Positions 37,001-47,124 of a stretch of DNA of 64,000 bases are shown here, piece after piece; positions within the stretch are counted from its first letter, which is position 1, and every line of letters begins with the position of its first letter. The stretch lies in the NCBI RefSeq assembly GCF_030867095.1, contig NC_081824.1, forward strand, positions 168,462,933-168,526,932, written 5' to 3'. This DNA comes from Alligator mississippiensis (taxonomy: Eukaryota > Chordata > Crocodylia > Alligatoridae). The position numbers and the translations under genes are program-made. A model generated the notes under the pieces. It ran no database searches, had not been told where the DNA came from, and was given only the letters and a program-made list of their open reading frames with translations.

Positions 37001-40000
37001 CTTTCACACCAGCTCCATTTCACATCTCTGTCGAAACTGTCATAAAAAGCTGCCTTTCCAGGGCATGGGGGGGTGGGGTGTTTCGGGCATAATAGCTTTG
37101 AATTTGATAGCCTTTTGGGTGCCTGGTGGGAGCTGGCAGGAAAACAGGCCTCTCGCTTGCCTCTTTGTCCACTTCTGCTTATCACCTGGCCATATGTGAG
37201 GCCTGTGCTGTCTGCTGAGGACCTAGCTGGCTGATCTGCCATTGAAGGGTCCCCTGTGCCAGGTTCCCTCACACTTGCTGGGGTTGTGAGGTGGAAGAGA
37301 AGACTTGGGGTGTCAACCAGTATGTCAGCTCCCAGCCCTGGCGAGTACTTCTCAACCCAGAACGGGTGTTTGAGCTTCATGAATGCAGGAGGCCAGAACC
37401 TTGCGTGTGTGGGCCTGGGGACCAGCATAGCCCGTCCCATGCTGCCCTGCCTTGCCCTGGTGGGTGAGTGAGGCACCTAGGCCTAGGGTATTTCACATTC
37501 ATCCTGACGTTTCATGCACCTGAAGCAGTGGGCGGGCTTCAGCGCCATTATTCTCATCCTGTATGTTCATTGTTCCCTAGCCCCTTAGAGGTTCCTCTCG
37601 GCAAACCCCTGGTGCTCGTTTCGTGAACTAGCAGGTGACTGATATGTCGTTCCCCAGACGTGTCTCAAATTAGCACTCCTGAGGTCATTGTATCAGTTAC
37701 TGCTGTGGTAACCTTGACCTCTCCCAGCTGTCTCCCCTCACAGGAGGTTTGCATTCTGCCCAGAGAGCCAGGCCTCACTCAGATGCCAGTGGAGGTAGAG
37801 TGGAACGGAGCAGTTGTAAAGAAACCTGCTTTGTGCCCAGCTCTAGCCACACTGGGGACCCACTTGTCTGTATGCAGGGTCCCTCTTGGTCCAGCTCTGA
37901 CAGTCTTAGGTGTTGGCATGTTGCAGCAGGGATTCTGCTTATCTTCATTGCCACTTTCCTATCCCTGCCTATCAATGGACAACAGTGTTTAATAGGCAAG
38001 ATGCTGGGGAGTGGAATAGATCTATGGAGCCTGGCTAGGCAGTGTGAGTGTTGGTGCTAACCCCTTACTAGATTCCAGTCCTAGATGTGAGTGAACTGTT
38101 CCCTGGGTTCTTGACTCCCTCTGAGTGTCATCTCTCCTGGATTTGAGAGCTCGGCCCCAGGAACTAAACCTCTGCAAGGTGGAGGAGTCAGCCAGAGTTT
38201 GCTCCTGCCCAGGCATTGATGCCTCGGCAAGGCGACTGGGCAGGGTGAGAGTTGGGAAGTGCTAGGACAGCCATTGATTCTGATCCCAGAACAGGGCAGG
38301 CTGCCAAGACAGCGGGGCTGTAATTACTGCTGGGGCCCTGAGAGCTGTGGATCCTGGCACTGGGAGCTGTTCAGTCACTTCAGTGCAGCCACCAGCTCAT
38401 TTTTTCCACAGATCAATAGCTCTCTTTGTTGAATGTGCATTGTCTAGGCCTCCACTCCAGCCCAGGAGTTGAGAGGCCCGAGCCGTGTGCGCTGTCTTGT
38501 TTCTTCTTTTGAATGGGGTCCATCGGTCAGGCCTGGTGTGGGCTCCTGTGGGCTCCATCCACAGCTGCCTTCAGTTAACTCTGCTGGGGAGCCAAGGGCC
38601 TGTTCTACAGGGAGATGTTCTGAAGTGCTTGGGGACAGGGGAATGTAGTGTGTGCAGCACTGCAGGGTGTTTGCTCTTGCTTGGTGGAGCAAGTGTTGTA
38701 TTTGCTGCTTTGTGTCTTGTCCCAGCCTGTCCTGGCATTGTGGAATCTGAGATGCTGTCTCAGCCACTGCTTGATGCCCTCTCTCCTTCTCCACAGCTTC
38801 CCTACGAGCTGCAGGACATGGTCAACAAGCACCTTCACAGCACTCAGGATCCCCCAGGCCCTGGCCAGGAGGCAACGCACACCCTGGCCCCATCTGATGT
38901 TGTGCCCACCTCAGTCATTGCCAGAGTCCTGGAGAAGCCCGAGTCATTGGTGCTGAACTCTGCCAAATCCAGCAGTGGCAATTGCCCCATGGCTGAGGAT
39001 GTCTTTGTGCATGTGGACATGAGTGGAGGAGGTGTGCCTGATGCCTGCCCCAGCCCAGGCCTGCCTGGGAAGGAGGGAGGAGAGGCTGGAAAGCAGCAGA
39101 ACGGAGGCTGCAAACCACAGAGCAGTGGGGAGAGCTTGACAGAGGAGGCACCTGCCTTTGAGAAGTTGAGCCCCTACCCCACGCCCTCCCCTCCCCACCC
39201 CATGTACCCAGGGCGCAAGGTGATTGAATTCTCAGAGGACAAGGTGAGGATCCCGAAGAACAGCCCCCTGCCCAACTGCACCTATGCCACACGGCAGGCC
39301 ATCTCCCTGAGCCTGGTACAGAGCGAGGACGAGAGTTGTGACAGGCACCGGACACTCCCCAATAGCCCTGCCTCTGAGGGGCGCCACTCAGGCTCCAGCT
39401 GCTCCTACCAGCCCTCACCCAAAGCGGCACGGGCCCATGGCTCCTCACAGAGCAGCCCTTTCAGCAGCCCACCCCAGATCCCCAGCGCCTTCGCCAGCTC
39501 TGCCAGCTCTGAGGAAGACCTCCTGGCCAACTGGCAGCGGATGTTTGTGGACAAGGCACCCCCCACCTCGGAGCGGGTGCTGGTGAACCGCACTGCCTTC
39601 AGCTGCGACACAGCGCCAGAGCTCCAGAAGCGCTTCAGCCGCTCCATGCAGGAGCTGGGCAGGGCGGTTTCTGCCTACTCAGATGGCGAGGAGTCTGCGC
39701 AGAGCTGCAGCTGGACTGTGAGCCGGGACTCGAGCGTGGACACTGACAGCACTGAGTCTCGGGCCCGCAGGAGCCACTTCTCTGACTATGGTATGGACTT
39801 CTCCCAGGACGAGGCCCAGAAGTTGCTCCAGGGCAGTGGAGGAAGCACTGCTGAGCCTAACAGCCCCCCTCCAAAGAGCAAGAGCTATGTGGACCTGGGC
39901 TCGCCTGGGAGCCCAGCAGAGGAAAGGGAAATCCTGCTCCAAGGGAGCAAAGAGAGCAGCCATGTGGGCACCCTGGAGGAGAGCGGGGAGTGCAGGGGCA

Positions 40001-40110
40001 AGCTTCCCTCTGGCCGGCCACACCGCAGCCCCAAAAGGATGGGGGTCCACCATCTCCACCGCAAGGACAGCCTGACACAAGCCCAGGAGCAGGGCAACCT
40101 GCTCAACTGA
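27933..40110 (+). CDS. TJAP1: Tight junction-associated protein 1 (TJAP1/Pilt), seven coding exons
   Basis: Coding exons are 27933-28058, 31577-31605, 33088-33249, 33996-34062, 35841-35948, 36714-36797 and 38797-40110. All junctions are AG/GT and the phases agree, giving 629 aa (human about 557). The start MSSTAPSKKPYRKAPP and the end RKDSLTQAQEQGNLLN match the known TJAP1 termini almost residue for residue. Residues about 43-175 form a charged heptad-rich coiled coil (ENEELRRRL, EMDRKTLDWEIVELTNKLLD). The rest is Ser/Pro-rich and probably disordered, with conserved blocks such as PTSVIARVLEKPESL, AEDVFVHVDMS and RKVIEFSEDKVRIP. From family knowledge, TJAP1 associates with tight junctions, binds the guanylate-kinase domain of DLG1, and is also found at the Golgi. 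The extra length over human lies mostly in the last exon. The gene is convergent with LRRC73, as in human. No frameshift is seen, so it looks functional. Exon 1 has a second, longer splice option, listed separately. Confidence 0.96.
28059..29387 (+). CDS. TJAP1: Optional 443-codon extension of TJAP1 exon 1 (alternative 5' splice site)
   Basis: The frame from the TJAP1 start codon stays open past the short donor for 443 codons to AAG|gtatgt at 29387|29388. That donor is also phase 0, so it can join the same acceptor at 31577, giving a predicted protein of about 1,072 aa. The insert (residues 43-485) is rich in Ser, Arg, Lys and Glu. It has an Arg/Lys-rich stretch near residue 130, LPLKGILKQPG near 190, KSRSVEALTRG near 210, KEKLTEEKVQFSKFLDEIS near 262, and a charged helix-like stretch (AKRAAERKLCQRQRNAEKR) near 325. 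It does not look like a transposon. I recognise no named domain, and the mammalian TJAP1 that I recall lacks it. The frame runs open to 29720, so intron retention is a weaker alternative. Seen: the open frame and donor. Inferred: expression. Confidence 0.6.
29388..31576 (+). other. TJAP1: TJAP1 intron after exon 1 (long form)
   Basis: Intronic. The frame stays open to 29720 but becomes less protein-like past the donor. It contains the candidate alternative first exon at 30314-30367. Confidence 0.7.
30314..30367 (+). CDS. Possible alternative first coding exon of TJAP1
   Basis: An ATG with A at -3 and G at +4 begins an 18-codon frame (MDLAVRGAKQLEAKPAAV). It ends exactly at a consensus donor, GTG|gtgagt, in phase 0. 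The next acceptor at 31577 is also phase 0, so this exon could supply a different N-terminus to the TJAP1 coiled coil. The segment is GC-richer than its surroundings. No homology supports it. It may equally be chance, or an untranslated or cryptic exon. Confidence 0.25.
31577..31605 (+). CDS. TJAP1: TJAP1 coding exon 2 (29-bp microexon)
   Basis: Flanked by tctgcacag and gtaagt. It encodes EPLTDAERM plus two bases of the next Lys codon, identical to the family sequence at this point. It starts in phase 0 and ends in phase 2. At 29 bp it is easy to miss by ORF scanning, because its frame runs straight into a TAA formed with the donor. Confidence 0.93.
33088..33249 (+). CDS. TJAP1: TJAP1 coding exon 3 (coiled coil)
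   Basis: The acceptor is gtgcttcag and the donor AG|gtatgg. It encodes LLQHENEELRRRL and continues through ELGQNREELEKFKDKFR. It forms the main part of the coiled coil and is near identical to mammalian TJAP1. It begins by completing the Lys codon and ends in phase 2. Confidence 0.95.
33996..34062 (+). CDS. TJAP1: TJAP1 coding exon 4
   Basis: The acceptor is gtctctgtttag and the donor CTG|gtatga. One base completes Arg, followed by LQNSYTASQRTNQDLEEKL and HTL. It ends in phase 0. Confidence 0.95.
35841..35948 (+). CDS. TJAP1: TJAP1 coding exon 5
   Basis: The acceptor is tgtgtcccag and the donor AAT|gtaagc. It is 36 codons long, from IKKAEMDRKTLDWEIVEL to KLEELN, and among the most conserved parts of the family. 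It is symmetric, phase 0 at both ends. Confidence 0.95.
36714..36797 (+). CDS. TJAP1: TJAP1 coding exon 6
   Basis: The acceptor is cttcttggcag and the donor GAT|gtaagt. It is 28 codons long, ERYRQDCNLAVQLLKCNKSH followed by FRNHKFAD, with phase 0 at both ends. This is the end of the coiled-coil region. Confidence 0.95.
38797..40110 (+). CDS. TJAP1: TJAP1 terminal coding exon 7
   Basis: The acceptor ccttctccacag ends at 38796. The open frame upstream of it (from 38485) is intronic. It is 437 codons plus TGA, from LPYELQDMVNKHLHS to QAQEQGNLLN. It is Ser/Pro-rich with conserved islands (AEDVFVHVDMS, KVIEFSEDKVRIPKNSPLPN, SASSEEDLLANWQRMFVD, SPKRMGVHHLHRKD) separated by variable linkers. It is GC-rich, and the several long antisense frames across it are shadows. 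Confidence 0.96.
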   Translation, partial: LPYELQDMVNKHLHSTQDPPGPGQEATHTLAPSDVVPTSVIARVLEKPESLVLNSAKSSSGNCPMAEDVFVHVDMSGGGVPDACPSPGLPGKEGGEAGKQQNGGCKPQSSGESLTEEAPAFEKLSPYPTPSPPHPMYPGRKVIEFSEDKVRIPKNSPLPNCTYATRQAISLSLVQSEDESCDRHRTLPNSPASEGRHSGSSCSYQPSPKAARAHGSSQSSPFSSPPQIPSAFASSASSEEDLLANWQRMFVDKAPPTSERVLVNRTAFSCDTAPELQKRFSRSMQELGRAVSAYSDGEESAQSCSWTVSRDSSVDTDSTESRARRSHFSDYGMDFSQDEAQKLLQGSGGSTAEPNSPPPKSKSYVDLGSPGSPAEEREILLQGSKESSHVGTLEESGECRGKLPSGRPHRSPKRMGVHHLHRKDSLTQAQEQGNLLN

Positions 40111-41444
40111 GGCTGGGGAGGAAGCAGCACCCAGGTGCAGTGCTGTAGCTGCCTCCACAGGAATGGGGGTGTCCAGCACCCTTCACCCAAGGGTGGGGGT
40201 GGAGAGGATGACCCCAGGCTCAGCACCTAATGCTTTCTATTTATTTTGCTTTTGGTACTCAGAGGAGTTGGGATCCGCCCTTGGCTCCTCACACCCACAG
40301 CATCAGAATACATGCTCGGGTGTGCATGTACTAGCACACTGGGCTCTGTGTCTGCTCCTTGTGCTTCATCTGGGCACTTCACCCTGGTGTGTCGTCCATG
40401 TCCTCCCCCCCCTGCTCATTCATCCCTGTGCCAGTGCCCCTCCTTGCCTTGGCAACAGCAGTCATGTTCATCTTCATTCTGGTGCTCATTGCAGCTTTAC
40501 TCCAACCTTTCAACTTGTGCCAGTAAGGCAAGAGTTTTGCTTGTTTTCATCTTGCCCTTGCGAGGCCATGAGCGGGGCATTAGGACTCTCCCAGCGGGTG
40601 GGTGTTCCCTGCTGCCCATCCCCCTGGTTCTGTCTGGGAGCAGTGGCTTGTAGGCATTCTGTTTTTGCTGCCTTGCTTTGCTTCTCCCACCCTGTGTGGA
40701 GAGGATGGGGTGTGGAGAGGGTGGGGTGGTGCTCCTCCTCCCTCTTGAGCATCTTAAGTTGAGCCCCATCAGTGGGCTCATGGAGCCCCACCACGTGGCT
40801 CTTGTGGAGACAGCACCCTGGGAGAGCCCTCATCCCCTCTGCCCTGGGCTGGTTCCCTGAGTTGGGGCCCTGCAGTTACCCAGCCAGGCATGTTGTGAGG
40901 GGTGGGTGTGTCCCCATCTCTGTACAGGCGCACTGACCTGTGCCTCTCATTTGGATAGTGCTAACACTCTGCTCTTGGGGGGTCCCGTTTTCTTCTGCCA
41001 GACCTCTGGTTTTAAAATTTGTGGTGTTTCCTGCCCCCATCCCCACCCCTTTCTCCATAAATGAGCAAGGTGGTCAGGAGCCCATCTGTTGGCATGGGGG
41101 CGTGGTGAGCAAGTCCTGCCAGAGGGGCCCACAGCCTCTCCCCCCACTTCCTGAGCTTCCTCCTGCAGAGGATCTATGTGGATCCAAGAATCAGATGTGT
41201 CCTGCTCCAGGGGAGCATGGAGCCAAGAATCAGTGAAGGAGAGTGCTGGGTCTGTGGCACTGCTCTGGGCAGTGCCTCAGTAAGGCCCAGGGTTATCTGG
41301 GAGAGAGGGCGAGGTCTGAGGAGCAGTGCTCATCACTGCTAGGTGGTACTTTCTGGCCCAGTCATGGCCTGTTGTAGGGCTCTCTGCCTGGGTGCCCTTC
41401 CTGGCTGGGCTCCGGGCTGGCCCCAGTGCCTATCCAGGGCCTTT

Positions 41445-41462
41445 TGTGTGTGTGTGTGTGTG
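41445..41462. repeat. (TG)9 microsatellite in TJAP1 3' UTR
   Basis: Nine TG units followed by a G-run. Confidence 0.9.
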
Positions 41463-43054
41463 TTGGGGGGTGGATTGTTCTGTTTTGATTTTTTCTTTCT
41501 GTGTTGTGTGTTGGTCTGGTTTCCCTTCTCAGTGTTTTGTGCTCCATGTCTCAAGGGCAGTTGGGGGGCTGGGGGGGGATACAGGTCTGTAGTGTTGGTG
41601 TCTTTATTTTGGGGCTGGAACCATGGTGTCAGTTACTTCCAGTACGCCCCCCCCCCAATACTTGAATCTCCAATGACAGGTATTACCCCATGGGAGCCCT
41701 GGGCAGACAGCCCCGCTCCTTCGTATTCTGAACCAGGTGCTGCGGTGGCGTCCTGCCTCCCTCTGTGTTGGCACTTTGCTCTTAGGCTGAGTGGGGAGAG
41801 TGCAGGCCCTCTGTGCAGGGAAGAAGCTTCCACTTGCATGCCAATACAAAGATGCAGGTTGCAATTGTCCAGGGATCCCACTCCTGACATGTAGGCAGTG
41901 CCCCTCCCTGAGTCCTTCTGTTTGCAGCTCATGGCAGACAGAGCTTAAGCTACATCTTGGCTCTCACCTGGAGGCTCCAGGGCCTGTGAAAGGGAATTGC
42001 TGCCTTCTCTTGTGGGTGTCTGGACCCTTCAGGGGCTGCTTTCTGTATGGGTCATCTTTGGGCAGTGTTTGTAGCTGCAGTCTGTGTACTTGGCTTGTTC
42101 CTTGCCACTGAGCTCAGTGTGGAAGTACTGCTTGCTAGTGTCAATGTGGGACTCAGTGGGACTTGCTAACAGATCAGTGTTGATGGTGGGAGCCTCTGCT
42201 TAGCCTGCAACGTGCTATTCCTCAGTGCCCTGGAGATGGGGCTGCCCTGCGTTGCTTGACTCCTCCATTGCTGCATTCTTTTTCTCGTGTGTTCTCCATG
42301 CCTCGAGCAGAAGCTGCAGGGTCCATGCTGCTGCTGCCGCCTCCTGGTCCCAAGGGCTCTCCTGATGATCAGGCACTGGGGCCCAGACTTGCTCCCATGT
42401 GAAAGCAGCTTGCTAACTCTCAAATTTCCTAGGCTGCTTGGTGGCTCCCCACTGAGCTGCGAGTTCATGCTGGGAGCAACAGTGGTGCTGTTGGCACAGA
42501 CCTGGCCTTGGCTGTCTGGTCCTTGTCACTTGAGCCAGTTAGTGTAGGGGGACCCAGTGACAGCCGTCATAGTGAGAGCAGCTTCCACTCATGGCTTCAG
42601 CTGGGGGTGTGTGGCTCCCCTGCAAGGGCCGTGCTTAAAGCCACCTGGTTGCTGGAGCAGGTAGAGAGGGCCAGTGTCAGGCAAAGCTCATCGCCTTTCT
42701 GCCTTTGATCACAGGAGACTGGCAGCAAAGTGGGGAGGGGGTGAAGAGGGGCAAAGGGAGTGCCCCTGACCTCCAGCTGCTCCCTGCTTATCCTGCAGTG
42801 CCATCTCCTGAATCCGACTGGGCAAGAGCAGAGCGCAGAGCCAGGAGTGGAAGAGCAGCCTGCTCCCAGGCACCTCCCATGGGACAGCATGCGTTGCCCT
42901 TGGCACTCCTACTCATCTTGGGCAGTATTGACTCTGGGGGCCTAGAGTAGCTCCTACTCTTCAGCCCCCAACTCCAGACTGTTAATCTGCAACTAACATG
43001 TTCTCGCTCTCTTTTTTCTGAGATTTTCAAACTGATGTATATTTTAAGACCAGA

Positions 43055-43060
43055 AATAAA
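43055..43060 (+). promoter_or_regulatory. TJAP1: TJAP1 poly(A) signal AATAAA
   Basis: A canonical AATAAA sits in an AT-rich context (attttaagac before it, ctattttaaa after it), closely resembling the end of mammalian TJAP1 transcripts. Cleavage would be about 15-25 bases downstream. Confidence 0.75.
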
Positions 43061-44854
43061 CTATTTTAAAAGTAGGCCTTGGCTGTGGTGTGCTGGGCAC
43101 TCTCCATGCTGACAGCAAGCCAAGATCTGGGGAACGTCTTGCTTACTGGCTTGCAGAGTGTCCTCTGTTCTGTTGTTGTGCAGGGGTGCTTACCCGCTTC
43201 CTGCTCTTCAAGGGGTAAAGCAACCAGGCGAGACTGCTTTCTAGGGTGCCCTCTGCTATTTCTTTCCCCAGCATCATGGAGCAGGGGGAGGGGCTGGGTC
43301 CCATGCTGGAACCCTGCTGGGCAGGGCCAAGGGTGACCTGGCACAGAGTGTGCATCCTGATTGGGGGGAAGCCGCCAGCCTACGCCTGCTCAGGAAGATG
43401 CATGTACTGGGCCAAGAAGTGCCCCTTGCACCTGGTTGGAGCCAGCAGCGGGTGATGGTTTCAAGGTCTGGTCCAGAGAGTGGAAAATGATAGTGTTTGT
43501 TCAAGACCACTCTCATAAGAGTACAGTCTGCTCTTTGTTGACTGGGGCAGGACTGTCCTGTGAAAGGAGTTCCCAGAGGTACCTGGCTACCTGCTCAGCA
43601 GTTACCAGTGTTACTGTTCCCACTGGTATTGACATGTGTTGTCTGACTTGAGCCAGTATGCCTTTTAAATATTAGGGGGTTCATTTGTGTAGCCCAAAAG
43701 ACATTGTCTGAAGAGCCTTATTTCCTGTTCTGGAAGACAGGGCCATGATGTTTAGGGACCTGCCTTACCAGTCAGGGTCCATCTGCTAATGCCTCCTGGT
43801 AACTACTGTTTGCGTGCACCCAAGAGAAAGGCCAAGGGCTGAGGGAAGAAAGGGTTTCTGACTCTGGCTAGCTGCTGGGATGGGCTGGGCTGGTGCTGCT
43901 GGGACCCAGAGGTTCCAACCTTCAGGTTCCAGTGTTCCCCCACCTGCTTCTTGGGGCTGAATCTGGTGTTTCCCCTTCTTTGGGGATTTATTTAGTGGCT
44001 CTCTTAGCTCCAGCTCTTGGAGTCATGTGATCATATGAGATGGGCATGTTTCTTAACCTTGTAGAGAAGCTGGAAAATGCCCCCAAGCAGTCTCTGCTGT
44101 GCAGTCCTAAAGGGGCACAAAGCAAAGGAAAGCATCTCTTGTGTTCAGCTTGCTGAGTCTTTTGACTTTTATTTATCTGCCCGTGTGGGGATGGGAGAGG
44201 ATGGAGGGGTGGCTGCTTTGTGCGGTTTGGGTGCTTTAGCATTAGTGGTACTGCAAGCCCCAAAGAAAGAGGTCCCTTTGATCTGAAGTGGAATAAGGGC
44301 TGAGGTTGCCTTGAGAATCTAGGGAGGCTCCTGGCCAAGAGCTGAATGCCCAGCCTCTCCATAGCGTTGCGGGCTGTGCAGGAGCTGCCTACATTGCTGG
44401 ATACTCCAGGTCAGCTCCCTGGGGAAAGGTGGGAAAGGTGCCCCCTGGTACTTCCTGTGGGCAGATGTGTGTGGGGTTTTCCCTCTTGGGTTGCAGCTCT
44501 GGCTTCCTTTGTCCCTATAATTAATGATTTTATTCTATGCTCCCTGGAGCAGCAGCTGCTGCTGCAGTTTAATCCTCTGGCCTAATCCCAGCCTTGAAAC
44601 ATAATCTCCCCCCTGCCTAGCTCCAACAAGGTGCAAGGGGCACTTGGTTCAGCATGTGCATCCTGCTGGACAGGCACAGGCTGAAGCATGCTCTGAACCA
44701 AGATACCCTTGGTTCTGCCCAGTAAGAGCCCTATCCCTCCTCCCTACTCCACAGTGCTGGGGAAGAGGTGAAGCGGAAGCAGCTGGGCCATGCTGGGGGG
44801 GGAAGCATGATTCTGATTCCAGTGTGCTCAGGCTTGAAGGACTACTTGCATTCC

Positions 44855-44970
44855 TCTCATACAGATGGGGAAACTGAGGCAGGGTGCAGAGAAGGGGTCT
44901 GGCATGTAGTCAGGCAGTGGCAGAGCTGGGGCAAGGACCTCAGAGCCCCAATTTGCAGGCTCGTGCTTTT
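44855..44970 (-). mobile_element. MIR-type SINE
   Basis: The reverse complement of the MIR core is seen as cagatggggaaactgaggc followed by gtggcagagctggg. Confidence 0.8.
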
Positions 44971-45659
44971 GCAGAAGGGATGGAAATCAGGAGAGTCCCA
45001 CCTCTCCCTGAATTTACCAGTCACATACCCCATTGGTCATCTTGGCTCATTCTGCTGCAGAGTGGACTGGCTGCACACTGCAGCATTCTCCGCTGTGCAA
45101 AGCCTGTCCCTGTTGCAGTGGGGCTCTCCCCCATTCGCTGCTTCTGCCTGGGCACTGGGGGAAACATCCTGGGCAACTGCAGAGACTGACGCTCAGCTGC
45201 TGCTCCCCTCCCCCTGCATGCGGAGAGGGCTGCACAGTGATCTGCAATCAATAGCCACATTCTGATCTCATCACATGACAGCTGGCGCTCTGGATAGAAA
45301 TGAACACATCACGGCCCTGGCCTCAGTAGGTAGGAGCCAAGAGCAGTTAGCAACTGTGTGAGCAGCTGCCAGCTCACTCTTTGCCTGGCACTTTTGCATG
45401 CTTCTTAGGAGCCCATCAAAGCCCCTTGTCCAGCTGCCTGCCCCCACTGGCGGGAATGCCTTTTCCCCTCATCTTAGAAAGCTGCCCCATATGTCCCACT
45501 GGGAATGTGAGAGGGTGCCTGGTATTTGCACAGCTCCCTCTTTGGGCTTGGTTGCTTTTGTTCCCCCTTGGCCCATGATGAGGGCCCCTTGTAGCTAACC
45601 CAGGCATTTTTCTGATCTTTATCATTGCAGTATCTTAGTGCCTCACGCTGTAACAAGTT

Positions 45660-45735
45660 TATCTTCACAGAACCTCTGTAGGTTATGCTGGCACAGTCAC
45701 AATTTTGCAGATGGAACTGAAGCAAAGCTGGAGGA
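45660..45735 (-). mobile_element. MIR-type SINE fragment
   Basis: The aacctctgtaggtt...ttgcagatggaactgaagc pattern matches the 3' half of MIR in reverse. Short and diverged. Confidence 0.5.
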
Positions 45736-46111
45736 GGAACAGATAAAGGTATTTGGGCTCCTGAGGATGCAGACAGAGGTGCAAGTGGATTTTCTAAAGC
45801 TGTGAGGCATCCAGCTCTTAACTACATCTGATCTGCACAGGGCTGGGGAGCAGGGCCCAGGGAGCTGGTGTTTCATGCTGCTTGGGCTCGCCCTCTTCAT
45901 GTCTTCACTCTGCTATGGGCAGGAGACCCTTGGTTCCTAGTTGGGGACTCATCCATTTTGCTGCTCTATTCAGTGCTGCATGGCAAAACAAACCAGTGGT
46001 GACAGCTTGAAAGAGCTGGGTGGCTCTGGTATCTGTCAAGTAAATGGAGAGCACTTCTTTTTCACTCTCCCTTTCCTCTTGCCATACTCCAGGACACCAC
46101 AGGGCCTAGAT

Positions 46112-46408
46112 CAGTGCTTTTTAACCTTGTGGGACGCAAGGCACTCCCTCAGAAAACGTCTAGACTGAGCTTTCATTTGTCTTTTTTGATTACAGAAAAA
46201 TAGAGCAATGCTCCTATTGCAAAGAACTCAGAAAGCTCATAGCATGGCAAAATGATTTTGACTCTCTGGATTCCTGTTTGAACACTCTGAGTTTATCTTG
46301 TGAATCACATATAGGTGTTTGCACATCTAGCACTGCAAATAGTGTGCAGCACCTTTTAAAAGGATCACAGCACCTCAGGTGGTTGTCTCACCTGGTTGAG
46401 AATTTTTG
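46112..46408. mobile_element. hAT-like non-autonomous DNA element, copy B
   Basis: About 297 bp, with ends cagtgctttttaacc and ggttgagaattttt. It is homologous to copy A at 5048-5349 and nearly the same length. No coding capacity. It lies between TJAP1 and LRRC73. Confidence 0.7.
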
Positions 46409-47124
46409 CCCTACAGCCTGTTAGATATGCACTTTTCTTCATCGGGGCAGTGGAAACAGCAGAGCTGGGAGACTCCTACTGATCTGACACTGCTGTAGTA
46501 CTGCTGTTCCTAGCAAAGCTGGTCCCCCGTGGAGCCCATCCAGGCATGGACTCACCTATGGGGAGATAGAACTGCCTAGGGCCTTGTGCATCAGTCTGGT
46601 CCTCTGCCATTGCAGCCAACCACATCCTGGGGTCACACCTTTTAGGGTGACCAAGATCCATCATAAAAGCTCAGACTCTGATAATGTCATGGGGCAGGGA
46701 CCAGTGCTTAGTTCAAACATCTCACCTCACTGCTTGTTTCCTCAGCTGAGTGGACATGAGGCTGGACCTGGGTGGCTGGGAGCCTAGCTGGCAGCTAACC
46801 GATCCCTAGTAAGATCTGTGGAGCACTACTGCCCCCACGTGGCTCTCCTACTCTCCTACTTTTTGTGCTTTACCTCCTCACTTTCTTTACCCACCCTCTC
46901 CCACACAAGCTCATTTTTCATCTCATGTTTTGAAGCACAACCTGGAGCACCAGCCTCCCCTTTCCTGACTAGCTGCTGAATCTGGCAGGGGAGGAAAGAC
47001 CTTGCAGTACTGGGTTCAGGTCATTCTAGCTGGGCAGGAGGCATCATGGAATAACATGCATTTCTGAAAAACTCCTTCTGCCCCCACCCCACAAAGCACT
47101 TGGCTAAGAGCATCTAGGAATCCT

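Larger units (their letters stand above)
31606..38796 (+). other. TJAP1: TJAP1 introns 2 to 6
   Basis: Introns are 31606-33087, 33250-33995, 34063-35840, 35949-36713 and 36798-38796. Interrupted TG repeats lie near 34416-34440 and CT-rich tracts near 34475-34505. No other gene was seen on either strand. Confidence 0.85.
40111..43078 (+). other. TJAP1: TJAP1 3' untranslated region
   Basis: The 3 kb after the TJAP1 stop has no credible coding sequence and ends at a strong poly(A) signal. It includes a (TG)9 run at 41445-41462 and several G- and C-runs. The end is set by the AATAAA at 43055 and has not been checked against a transcript. Confidence 0.7.
43079..46111. other. Gap after TJAP1, no gene recognised
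   Basis: Contains two MIR-type fragments and otherwise unassigned sequence. The frames here are short or antisense shadows. Confidence 0.6.

Noticed and set aside
38485-38796. Open frame extending TJAP1 exon 7 upstream by 104 codons
   Set aside because: A strong acceptor at 38796 and the conserved junction residues (FAD then LPYELQ) show it is intronic.
38844-40226. Several antisense frames of 90-177 codons opposite TJAP1 exon 7
   Set aside because: GC-rich coding DNA gives open antisense frames. Their translations are low complexity and lack homology.
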